64,000 nucleotides of DNA from contig OU015523.1 of the NCBI GenBank assembly GCA_907165065.1, forward strand, positions 18,785,834 to 18,849,833. Reading direction: 5' to 3'. The DNA comes from Caprimulgus europaeus. Its lineage: Eukaryota; Chordata; Aves; Caprimulgiformes; Caprimulgidae. The notes below the pieces were generated by a model, which was not told the origin of the DNA, did no database searches, and was given only the letters and a program-made list of their open reading frames with translations. Below, piece after piece: positions 33,791-45,725 of the stretch. Positions within the stretch are counted from its first letter, which is position 1; every line of letters begins with the position of its first letter. Both the position numbers and the translations under genes were made by a program.

Positions 33791-35869
33791 CAGCTCAGAT
33801 ACGCTTTGAAGTGTTGGGGTGAGAGATGTTGGGTCTGAAAGAGCAAACCTTGATCATGAGCCATCAAACTGCTGCTGGAAACCTGTAAAACGTTGTCAGG
33901 GCACCTTTGAAAATGTTTTTATTCTTTCTGTAGTTCAAGGCTTCCTCTTCATTTAGGGTTATTATTTATTTTATTATGTGTTAAGCAGTCTCAGTGTGCT
34001 CTGTGTTCAACAAGACACAAATGAAAACAGTTCCAGGCCCCAGAATACTCCCAATTTGAAACAAAGTCCAAACAAGTAAGGCATGGTTTTGGAGCCAAGC
34101 AAGAGGCCCAGACATGGCCCATGCTTTTGTACTTACATATTTTACATAGGATAATGGTGAAGGTGACCATATGTTCATGAAGAACCTATAAAGCAGGTTC
34201 TGTACTATTAACAAAAGCAAGGTGAAAGGAGTTTATATAGAAATGACTCCTGAAAGATCAAGAGTCCTCTGCCTGGTGCCCTTAAACTGAAGAAGTCTGT
34301 GACTCTTCCTGCATCCCCTTAATTTTTGCTGTCTCTGCCAACACCATGTTTGATGCAACTGAACAAGACTGAAACAGCGTGGGTGGAGCTATAAGCAGAA
34401 TGAGCAAGTCTCAGCTCTACTTCTTTTTAACTTGTATGCAAATAGCATCATCTCCCTGTTTTCAGCACCTGGAAAACATCAGCATCTGGACAAAGAACAG
34501 TCAGGCAGAGCCTGTTCGGACAGGGGGGGATTTCTGCATTGGAAAAAAATCATCTTCTCCAGAACAGAATGTACTCCTCCATCTAATGGTGTGTGACTTC
34601 AGATTACCATATAAGTAGGCATGCTCAGTTCTTCTGGATTCATTTCTCTTCCTGAACAGCCTCCAAAACATAGATACTAGTAACTCTATTTCTTAGCTGG
34701 AGGTATCTAGAAATCTGGGCCTTGTTCAATCAGATTTTGATTTCACTGTGGCAGTCATCACCTCCAAGGTGGTTCATTGCATTATTTTACACTCAGAAAC
34801 AAGGCTGAGGATTGTTCTTACCAATTTCTGGAGAACTATAATCCAGCCATTAGCTCACTTAGCCCATCCAAGCCTAATCTTTCTGCTCACCTTTCATTCA
34901 AGAAAGTACTTACCATGTTAAGTGGCTTCTTGAATGGATTCTTTGGGATTAGTGAAGAGCTAAGCTTACCTTGCCTCCTCTCAATGTCTCTGACATATTG
35001 TCACTTGCATCAGACATAGTTGAAACTGGCTAACCTGTGCATTGTGATAAGAAAGAGAATAGAAAGGAAATTATAAGGAAACTAACATCACAATCTTCCA
35101 TCTTCCTCTTCAACAGCCCACATGTCCTTATAAGCCTTGCTTCCTCAGGAAGCACTTTAGTTTATCCTCTAAGCAGCAAAACCACCAAACAGTCTGTTCT
35201 GCTGCAGTTTGATAATTCTGTATATTGCATGGAGACTTAACAAGCAAAGTGGTGGAAAGGACAATTCACCAGTTTCTGATGTCACCTGTGCTGGTGTGTC
35301 AGTCCTCTGGAGCTCTGCTGAAGTCACTGGAATTACTCTACATTTCCACTGGTATGAGCAGATCAAAACATAGCCTCATTTATGCTGGAACTTACTCTTT
35401 TAGGGAAGCATAAGAATTTCCATTTTGTATTACAATACTTAATTGGGAGTTGTCTATTATTATACTGTTATTATCATATGGCCTAAGTGTTACTGGGAAG
35501 AGTCACCTCTCAATGTAATTTTGTATTTCCTGGAATCCCAGATCCATGGATTTCTCAGACACAGTGCTTTAGCCAGTAGCAGTGCAGATGTGACCGAGCT
35601 GTAACGACCTCCTGGTATTTCTTTACCATATAAACTGTGATTTATAGCTGTGTAGCATATCATTTGCATTTATTGTTGTTTGCAGCTATATGACAGCAGG
35701 GCTCTTCACAGTGTGCCAGAACTGTATTTGGTTGTGCATGTTAACATTTTCACAACAGGACTGTGTGATTTTGGCTGGGACTAGTTTGCATTCATATGTA
35801 TATGAATATGTATAAACGTTCATATCCTCTTGTGCCTGCTCCACTGTTCTGCAAATCTGTTTGATGCTG
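33791..35869. other. Non-coding stretch
   Basis: Unique AT-rich sequence with short chance frames only. Nothing was recognised. Confidence 0.45.
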
Positions 35870-36480
35870 ATCATAGAATCATAGAACAGTTTGGGTTGGA
35901 AGGGACCTTTCAAGGTAATCTATTCCAAACCCCTGCAGTAACCAAGGACATCTTCAACTACATCAGGTTGCTCAGAGCCCCATCCAGCCTGACCTTGAAT
36001 GTCTCCAGGGATGGCGCATCTACCACCTCTCTGGTTGTAAAACATTGGTGCCAGTGTTTCACGACCCTCATTGGAAAAAATGTCTTCCTTTTATCTAGTC
36101 TAAATCTACCTTACTTTAGTTTTAAACCATCACCCCTTGCCCTATTGATAAAGGCCCTGCTAAAACATCTGTCCCCATCTTTTCCCTTCAAGTATTGAGA
36201 GGCCACACTAAGGTCTCCTTGGAGCCTTCTCTTCTCCAGGCTGAACAACCCCAACTCTCTCAGCTTTTCTCCATAGCAGAAGTGCTCCATCCCTCTAATA
36301 ATTTTTGTGGCCTCCTCTGGACCTGCTCCAACAGGTCAATGTGTTTCCCATGCTAAGAACCCCAGAACTGGACACAGCACTGCAGGTGGGGTCTCACCAG
36401 AGAGGAATAGAGGGGCAGAATCCCCTCCCTTGATCTGCTGGCCACACTTCTCTTGATGCAGAGCACGTTGATGCACTCAG
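35870..36480 (-). mobile_element. CR1 LINE with 3' end of ORF2
   Basis: Starts on the plus strand with TCATAGAATCATAGAACAG and GGTTGGAAGGGACCTTTCAA. Its left end on the minus strand still encodes the C-terminal piece of CR1 ORF2, readable near 36.35-36.5 kb as [20 protein letters not shown]. It is truncated and frameshifted elsewhere, so not active. Confidence 0.93.
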
Positions 36481-38119
36481 GGAGGGCTCTAGTACATAGT
36501 GGAACACTGTAATTCATGCACGTATTCAGCAACCATGGATACCTCATGGGTTCCTGTTCTTATCTAGTCTCCCTGTATCTGGGAGACAATAGACAAAGTT
36601 ACCTGCTCCTTCTCTTTCATTTACTTCAGGAAAGCTTTTCTTCATTATCATATTTCAGAATACTTGAAAATAACCTGTGGCCTTTTTGCTGTCTCATGGT
36701 CTCCTTGTGCACCTCTACCTGTTTAGTGTCCCCACTGAAGGGGCAAAATTTATCTTTATCACAGTCACCATTGTAACAAATAATAAAATTCAGAATCTGC
36801 TGTCATGAGGTACTACCCAAAATAGTTTTTCTGTACCAAATAGCCATTTGGGTTGTTCATATTCACATAATTTAGTTTTGACATTCATCTTTTCAGTGCA
36901 TTCTTCTCAGTTGTTGGAGGCTCTCAGGGGCCATCACAGTTCTGGTGCTTTCAGTATTTGAAGAAATACTGCTTTAGTCAACACAATGTCTGTGCACAAT
37001 GAAGGTATAGATATTTATGCATGTCCAGTATCATATGGGGCGTGGTGAGTTTTAGCACATCCACTCCCTGTAGACCAAACCCTTCTGCCTTTGAAAGACT
37101 TTCCAGAATTACCGAATATTTTTCCTTATGGGCTCAAAAGGTTACAGGTTTGTTTGGAGTCTATTCTGGGCTGCTCATGTGTATGGAAAACATTCACTGG
37201 ACTTTCTGCTAGTTCCAGGCTGCTGGTTCCCAAAACAAGGCCATCTCAGGCAGTGAGGACTAGGCAGCATTGGAAGCAGTTGTCTGGAAAAGAGGGAAGG
37301 CAGGAAAATGAGGCCGATTTGATAAGCGTTCCCTAGTCTTACCTTTCATTTTAATTATGAGTAATGCATTTACCCAAAACCAAGGCAACTTTGAATGGAA
37401 GACAGTTAATATTTTCTGTGTGTGTGAATTTTGGAAAGGGGATGTTTAACTTTGCACACAAGACAAAAAATAAGTGTTACCCTGTATTCAGGTTACAACC
37501 TAGGTCAGGATTGTCCAGTCTTCCAGCACAGCAAGCCTGCTACTTTGAACTGCTTCTGTCTCTGTGTGAGGTGCTGGGAAGCATTCCCCCTTGGGAAGCT
37601 GGCTGTAAGCAGGGATCGTGCCTGTCCTCCTCAGTCGGGCAGGGGAGTCTATGAGCATTCAATATAGAATGAGACACTAATGTGGAGTGGGAGTTTAGAG
37701 TGTATTTTCTGAAACTTTCTTGCCCATTCCACAAATTTTCTCGTATTTAGGGGAGTACGAAAGTTTTTTTACTTTTTATTATTAAAATTTTCAAGAAGGC
37801 CTTCAAATGTACAAGGTGGATTTATGATACATCTTCCTGATTTTATACAACATCTGTAATAATAAGAAGCCATACGATGTGGGTACTCTGTATTGGTGGG
37901 AGGTGCTAGGCTCCAGTAATAATATTTAAGTATTACAGTGTTTATCACCACTAAGAATGTCCTGAGAAAGAACTACGCTGGCATTTCACTTCACTTCACC
38001 TAGACTGCAAGTTCCTGATTGAGAGATGAAGGTCAAGGTGAGAGGTGTAGCAGATATGTGCCATTACAATGAAGAATTTTTCAACAGTATGCATTGGAGA
38101 AGTTGGATTCATTTACCTT
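36481..38119. other. Non-coding stretch
   Basis: Unique AT-rich sequence. No gene, RNA or repeat family was recognised. Confidence 0.45.
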
Positions 38120-38760
38120 AAATTTGTGAAGCACATCTTTAAGAAGTTCTCCTCTTAGTAGCTGAGTATTGCCAGGGAGCAGTGAGGGACATCTGCTCTT
38201 TAAGTGATGGGGACCTGGGAGCTGAGGACAGTAGCATGCCTGGTAGGGTAACAGCTTTACCAGGCAAGGTCTAGTTCCACCATAGCCAAATAAGATGAGC
38301 AGAGCAGGCCAGGGCCAGGTTGAACCAAGAGTCCAGATCATCAGGCAAGCTTGTGATGATGAAGGAAGTACAAGATTAAGCCAGGAAGTCAATCCACAAG
38401 TCAAGGCTGGGTCTGGTGAGGGTAACCAGGACCAGACAGAGCCAAATAATTGTGGGGAAGGTCTGTAGTGACAAGACAGGTCCATGGTCAATGAGGTTCA
38501 AGATCAGGCACAGGCAAGGCTGAGAGACTGGCTGCTCTGGAGACCAGTAGTCCTACAACAAAGCTCAAGCAAGGGCTGAAGTTAGTCCAGGGATGAACTT
38601 GCAGGGAGGACCTGGTTCCATGGACAGGTTGTGTGACAGAAGGCTGGAGGTAAGGCTGGTCAGGGCAACTAAAGCCTATTAGTGCAGTTAGGGCCTGGAC
38701 AGCTACTAAAAAGAAACCTAGCTCTGTCCCAGCTAAAAACCAGAACACAGCTATTAAACT
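38120..38760 (-). other. Unexplained open minus-strand block
   Basis: Two abutting minus-strand frames (136 and 86 codons) cover about 670 bp in a neighbourhood where frames are normally shorter. The plus strand is rich in CAAG, CCAGG and GGTCC-like words, as in an old degenerate minisatellite or an unlisted repeat. The frames lack a domain I know, and splice signals are unconvincing. An old avian repeat is more likely than a gene. Confidence 0.3.
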
Positions 38761-41700
38761 GAAAATACAGTAGGAATAGTTAGAAATTTGTTTGGATTAA
38801 ATTTTTCTCTGTACAAAATGGTCTGTAAGTATTTTTCCTGTGTGCTTGAATTCTGCTTGAAGTAGCCCATGTGAAAAAAAAAAAAATTATATCAGGAAAA
38901 AGCTTTTTCTATCTAGCCTGATCACTGTTTAGAGCCAATGTGAGCTCTAGAGCTTGTAGGAGTACACAGAGGAGCTTTGCCTGCAAGATTCAACCCATTT
39001 CCAGGTAATATGGATAGTATGTGTTCATCGAGCTTTTTCTTAGGCCATCAGTCTCATTTTGTGTGAAAGGGATTCAAGAGCATCATCTCTTCTCTTCTGT
39101 TCTCTTCATAGAAATAAGATGCTGTGCTTTCAGTTTGGAGCAATGTTAGATTAGGTTAAAACACACACTCATCTAAGAACAGGTCTCCTAAAGAGATTTG
39201 GTCTGCAAACAAGAGAGTTGTATCTTCACTTTCTCCAGAAGACCTGTAGGCTAAGTGATTGTGGGAAAGTCTGCTTAAAGTCCCCATGCTGCCTGATCCA
39301 CACTTGCAGTCCTTATCTCATGTATTCCCAGTGAGAACTCAGGCCACAGAGCTGTTAGATCTTTTTTGGAAATCCAGTAGTTCATGTGGCAAATGCCACT
39401 TTCTATGGTTAAATTACAATTGGAGCAGGGACTTGAATTTTGGTTTCACCTGCACTGGACAAGTGCCATATCTGCTAATCTGCAGAACTAGTCACTTGGA
39501 GTCAATGGGAGTCACTTTGACAGCCTCTGGCCCATCAAATATCTGATTGTTTATTTGAAGTGAAATTCTATCAACAGAAGAAGTCAAAAGGGAGAAAACT
39601 CGTCTCTTAATTCCTTCTTTCAAAGTCAGAACAAAACCTCCTAACTTATTTTTGGAATAGCAGTAGTGATCACAGTGCAATTCTCTGCCTCATAGCTAAA
39701 ATGGCTTCAATCGTTGGTCAAAAGTGTTATTTGTTTTCTAGTTAAAAAGGTTCTAAATATATGCAGCATAGTTGCCATACAACCAGCAGCATGGCATTTT
39801 GAGAGAAGTTCAAGTTATTTGGCTTTATTTGGGTAAAACTCAAATCTGAGTCAGGAAAATGTGTCCCCAGCAAGAGTCCTTTGCACCATTAGATTAATAC
39901 AATTAACAATTCTTGATGGTTGCCATCTCTCCTAGCACTGAACTATATACTGTTGGAGTTGATACTCCACAACTGAGTGGAAGGAAAGAATGCAAGATAA
40001 TAGGAATAACATATGTTGCTCTCTTGATAGGATGCTGAGCATTGTAAATCAGTGTGGACTTCAGCCAGAAGCAGTCTTCAGCCCCTGCTGAGAGTGTCAG
40101 CAGCACAGAGTTCCCCAAGTTTATGTCCCTTTGCACAAAACTTGTGCAAATTTGAGACCATTCTCTCTGGTCCAATAAATTCTGAAATAGGGAGATCTTG
40201 ATTCTCCATTCCTGGAACTGCTGATTTCAATCTCTAGGGATTTGTCTTTTTTTCTGTATATTTTCCCCTTAAAATGTCTCTAGTTGAACGAAATAAAATT
40301 GTTTTTCTACAATGTATTGGCAGAAATAATAGAACATCAATCACAGAATCCCAATATATTTTCAGCCAGCACTTACAAGCCTGTTCAGATATGCTGAGAA
40401 TGGACAGTCAAACCCTATGCTGAATCGGCTAGTAACACATTGTCTTCAGATGAATTGCATCACCTTACACTAAGGTTAAATAGGGTATTTGGAGGGCAGT
40501 TTCTTCATGCTTTCACTCCTGTATTTACAGACCATGCCCTTTGTGGTGAGCTCTTTGAGTGAAATTCCACAGTCCCCAGCTGCAATGTCAATAGAAGTGG
40601 AAAACCTTAGGTGGTGAAAAGTGGTGCATCTGGCCAAAAGTCAGGTGAATAAACATAATTTCCATGACAAGCATAACCCATAGTCAATTAATAGCATGAC
40701 AGTATGCAATGTGATTGATTTAATTTTCTCTGCATGTAGCTAAGCTCTCAAGTAGCATTCTATATCTACAAATAATCCATACTGAGATCTCTCCTAGACT
40801 CCTCCTTACCTGTTAGGTTTCTTCCTTTTAGGTTCATGTCCAATTTCCCTCTCTCTCAGGATGTAGATGGTGCAGCCTGCAGAATTCTTGTTGAGATGTC
40901 ACACAAAGGATATTCCTTAGATAGCAGGAAACTTAAATATATGGTCTGGAAAAGAACTGACTAGATTTGTTAAATCCCACAGTTAGTGCCGTGCTGTAGG
41001 GATGAGTTATCAAAGGGGTCTTATTGTGAATTTCTGCATCAGGCTGACACACTCCTACCCTGCTCAAATTAAGTAATTTTTTTCACCTGTTTGGAGTTAG
41101 TGGAATGCTGTACACTAGTAGGACAAAGAAAGTAGGTAGTCCTGGTGTGATGAAGTCTCTCAGTTGGGAAGCAGTAACTCAGAAAGGAAAGTCCAGCTTG
41201 TGGTGAATGACTGAATATGACCTTTCAGAGCAGTGCTATGGCTGAGTGAGCCCAGTGAGTGATGGCTGGTTAATCACTGGGTGTACAAACAGACAGCACT
41301 GAATAAAGAGATCATATTTCCTCTGCAAACAGCACTGGTGATACGTATCTGGCACTAGATGTGTGCCTGGTTCTGCTGTCTACACTTCAAAAAGGTGCTG
41401 AAAAAATGAGGAGGGTTTAGAAATAATTACAAATATGACCGCAAAGGGAGTCTTCATAATGAGAGAGCAACTCAAGTGGAAGTTAGATGAAAGCTCAATG
41501 ATGGACTGTAGGTAACTATACAGACAGAGATTTTGATCAAACAGCTCACACAAAGGCAGAAATGACCAAGAAACTGCAAATTTTCACATTGTGAGATAGA
41601 CAAATTCACACTAAAAATCAAGTTCAGACACTTATCATCAGGCAAAAGAGTTGCTGGGAAAAACTCGTCAGCAAATGCTGTGTATTCCTTTTTACTTGAA

Positions 41701-43390
41701 GTGATTGAGTAAATTTATATTATGGCTGACTGATTGCCTGTGAGATGTCCTCCAGCTCAGCAAGAAGTTTTTGAGATCTATATAGGATTTTTGTGCCTTA
41801 TATTGCACTGGAAGACAAGATAACGTCCCAGTTTTCTCCTTTAGCTGTAAAATCTATGTGCCCACCTGCTCATCTGCTTCTTTGGCATGTGGGATTGCTT
41901 ACTGTCCTTTGTGATGGCCTTTGAGCACAGTCCTGAAAGCTGAGGTAGTTTTCTACTCAGAATCTACAGAAAGAGATAATTAAAGTCACTGAGATAATTT
42001 TTCCAATTCTCATCACAAACAAGGAAGCTTGCCTACATTTATTTCTGTTTTTGTTCTTGTATGAAAAGATCACATTTAGCAAATAACTGAGATGTTGCTG
42101 TTGCTGCTGTTGCTTGTGTCTTCACCTCAGTCCTCAGTTTCTTCAGGCCAACTGCAGCTGTTGTGTTGGTGTTGAGTGGCTAGGAAAATAATGATCTGGA
42201 ACTCAGCAGCATATTGTGTGTGAGCAATGAATTTATTGCCAAGAGTATGTATAAAATAAATTACTGCCATGATCCATTTACAAATCCTCACTTTCTTTAG
42301 CTAAGGCATCTCCTTAGACAGCTCAGCCACTGCTGGAGCTCTATCAGGGACCGAGTGTACCTGGGCAGGAGACTGGGACTTGGTATGTGATGGCAGGAGG
42401 GCAAGAGAAGGAATCAGAAAGGGCTGGCTGAAAAGCAGAGGCTAAATTTTACTCTGTCATGGTGTGGGGCCAAGGTAATTTTTCTGATGCAGGCAGCTGT
42501 GAAGAGCTGGATGAGGAGGGCAGGATCAAGGTGAGAAAGAAGCAGGACAAATACACATAGTAGGGTGGATTAAAAGGGCCAGATTGGAAGGAAGAGTCTT
42601 CATTCCTTTCCAGGCTTTGGGTCAAAACTGAGAATCATTAAATTATTTTTTATTTACTTGGCAGAGAATAATACTGTGAGTGGTCTCAATCTCTATGTGT
42701 AGGACTAAAGAAGTTGACAGTCTAATATTTCTGTTAGGTATTTGATAATACAATTTAGAGCTGTGTTGATGGAAAGTCTCTTATCCTGGTAGTGAGCCCT
42801 ATGCGTGCCACTAGTGTGCCATATTTTTGCAGTTCTAATTTTTCAGCATGAAGGTGAAACTTTTAAAGAAAAAGTGTCATATGGTAGTGTAATTAAAGGT
42901 AGAACCATAGTGTGTATCCATAGGAGACCCTAATTAATGTAGGCAGCATAAAAAACAGGCAGACTATTTTACTTCTGACTTCATATTATCTGTCATTGCG
43001 ATGGCTACTAGTATTTTTATAACTTCATTTTTCTGTTTGTTGAATAGGATGGTTCAGCCTGGCAGGTAAGTCTCTAATCTAGTAGGTAGTGACTGCTTTT
43101 TGCAAGACATATGCCTGGGCACAGTGGTGCTGCTGAAATCCTTAGTATACCTTCATTTTCTCATACACTTATCATTCCCTTTCTATGACTTCTCTGAGTC
43201 CCAGCTCTCCAAACCAACACATGCTGAATTCTGCTGCCCATCTGTTCATCTACACAGAGAAGTGTGACCACATCCCCTCAGCCTCAACCAATTTCATTCA
43301 CTTCCTGCTGTCTTTTGATTCCAGATAAAGCGCTCTTTTTAAGAAACCTTCCCCTTATCTGTTCACTTACTGATGTTAATGTGTATACTT
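38761..43390. other. Non-coding stretch
   Basis: Over 4.5 kb of AT-rich unique sequence, almost without frames above 60 codons between 40.2 and 43.4 kb. It includes a 13-bp A run at 38874-38886, the small palindrome at 40131-40149 and a short TTGCTG run near 42,094-42,116. Confidence 0.5.
40131..40149. repeat. Short perfect palindrome
   Basis: TTGCACAA and TTGTGCAA face each other over the 3-base spacer AAC. TTGCACAA resembles a C/EBP-type half pair (TTGCnnAA). It may be chance. Confidence 0.7.
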
Positions 43391-44030
43391 TGGTTTAGAA
43401 GGAAGGACATTAAAGATCATGTAGTTCCAAACCCCCTGCCATCAGCAGGGACACCTTCCACTAGACCAGGTTGCTCAAAGCCTCATCCAACCTGGCCTTG
43501 AACACTTCCAGGGAGGGGGCAGCCACAGCTTCTCTGGGCAACCTCTGCCAGTGTCTCACCACCCTCACAGGGAAGAATTTCTTCCTCATATCTCATCTAA
43601 ACCTACCCTCTTCCAGTTTAAAGCCATTACCTCTTGTCCTGTCTCTCCCTGCCTTTGCCAAAAGCTCCTCTCCAGCCTTCTTGTAGGCCTCTTCAGGTAT
43701 TGGAAAGTCTCCTTGGAGCCTTCTCTTCTCCAGGCTGAACAGTCCCAACTCTCTCAGCCTGTCCTCATAGGAGAGGTGCTCTAGCCCTCTCATCATCCTT
43801 GTGGCCCTCTTCTGGATTCACTCCGGTAGGTCCCTTCTTATGTTGGGGGCTCCAGAACTGGGCACAATACTGCAAGTGGGATCTCATGAGAGTGGAGGAG
43901 AGGATGAGAATCACCTCCCTCGACTTGCTGGCCACACTTCTGTTGATGCAGCCCAGGATACGGTTGGCCTTCTGGGCTGTGTGTGCACATTGCTGGTTCG
44001 TGTTGAGCTTCTTGTCCACCAGTACCAGTT
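43391..44030 (-). mobile_element. CR1 LINE with 3' end of ORF2
   Basis: The antisense 640-bp copy on the plus strand includes the CCATCAGCAGGGACACC block, CTGTCCTCATAGGAGAGGTG and the ORF2 C-terminal coding part (minus strand: ILGCINRSVASKSREVIL). The terminal short repeat has decayed. It shares over 100 nearly identical bases with the 17.2- and 24.6-kb copies. The 195-codon plus frame across it is spurious. Confidence 0.95.
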
Positions 44031-45676
44031 TGCCATTGCTGTGTTAGCAGTAGCATCAAAAGCTGTAGTCATCAATATGGCCCCATTATGCCTGATGCTA
44101 TACAAACACATGAAAACACATCCTCTTCACCAAATTGCTTCCAATGTACTAGCAACTCATACCCCTGCAGCAAGCAGTTCTCTTCTCATTTTATTCCCTG
44201 GTATGGATGCCTGCAAAACGGACATCATCTGGAGGCAATGGATCATTTTACCTAGGCCACTAAACATGTGTTTGTTGCTAATAACTTTGGTTCACTATTC
44301 AAGCATGGCCAGGCAAAATGAGTGTTCTGGATTCAGAAGCCTTTGTATCCCAGCTCCGCTCTTCCCTACGCATTATTCTATAACATAAGTCCCTGATCTA
44401 TGAACATTTGTTTTATAGCCCTATGTAAAGTACCATGTGTTTTACAGAACAGAACAATAGTGACAGCCACATTTTCAGTGTGGTTTGGGATTTGGATGTC
44501 TTTCCCCTCTCTCTCTCTCTTGCTCTCCCTCTTCTCTTTAGGTCACTGTATTGTTTTGAGAACTGGCATATCTCAGCTATCAGCAAGTTATGTATGATTG
44601 GTCTCTGCTTTACCTGGGAGCTGCTTGAGTCCTGTGCCAAGAGTTTGTCACAAATTTAAGACATGTATTTTTTAGAAAAGATAATCCTAGCAAAGTGATA
44701 AAATTTAGCTTCTTTTTTGCAGTCATGACATCCAAGCAATGAGTAAGCCCACCAGAATACCTGTCTGGCAGTGTACACGGCTGTTGTGCTGGTCTGTAAG
44801 CCAAAACACTTCAAGTGTTGACCAGTGAAAGCAGGACACCATTGCCTGGGAAACCAAATAAATAGAAGCACAGAGCCATCCATCACTGCCATCTGGAAAA
44901 GATTGGGCTGAACGTCTTCCTGTCAGGATCTGCTACAGTATTTATTTGTATAGCTGAGCTTTGACTTTGGGGATTTCAGAAAAAATATTCCTGTCAGCGA
45001 TGATTCGTAGAGAAGATTTGGGTCTGATTGTCAGGCTAGTGTTAATTCCTCTTTTCAATTTTGTAAAATTACAATTGTAACTAATAGTTGCATTTCTTTT
45101 TTTCACATGTAGGGACTTCACATGTGTGGAAACAACATGTAAGTGATTATCTCATTTTGGCATTACGTACATGTGTTACCAAAACACCATGAATGATCAT
45201 GAGTCGGTGACATGTACAGGTGTGAATGATTCATGATAGATGAGTTTGCTCCTCCAGTGTACATCTAAACCTGATAAGAAGCACAAATTTTTGCTTAATA
45301 CAAATAATCTGGTGGATTCTTCTGTTTCTTCATCAGAAGATAAACAAAAGCTGAAAGATGGAATTATTTTAAATATTAAAAATAGGAACATCTGAATGTG
45401 CTAATGTACAAGGAGCTTGTAAGTCAGATAATTAGTTCTGAGGATAAGGCTATGCTAATGGATGTATATTACAAGGCAGTAAACAAGCCATGAAATATAA
45501 TAAAGCAATACTTAAAACTGGAAGGATGCGTGAGGCGTACAAGCTATACAGAACAGAAAAGGGTAAAGAGGCAATTAGCAATGAAAAGTGTGCTGATTCA
45601 TTTTTTTGAAGTGAGGACACAAGAAAAGGGAACAAACAAATGTAAATGTACATTTACTGCTAACCACCAAGGCAGA

Positions 45677-45725
45677 AGAGAATAAGAATGTTCTCAATAA
45701 AAGAGAATAAAATGTTCTCAAACCA
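45677..45725. repeat. Two-copy tandem duplication, 25-bp period
   Basis: AGAGAATAAGAATGTTCTCA and AGAGAATAAAATGTTCTCA lie back to back, the second lacking one base. Each unit contains GAGAA...TTCTC, so a hairpin is possible in each. Confidence 0.75.

Noticed and set aside
43801-44388. 195-codon plus-strand frame
   Set aside because: It starts antisense within the CR1 copy and continues into unrelated sequence, so it is an accidental frame.
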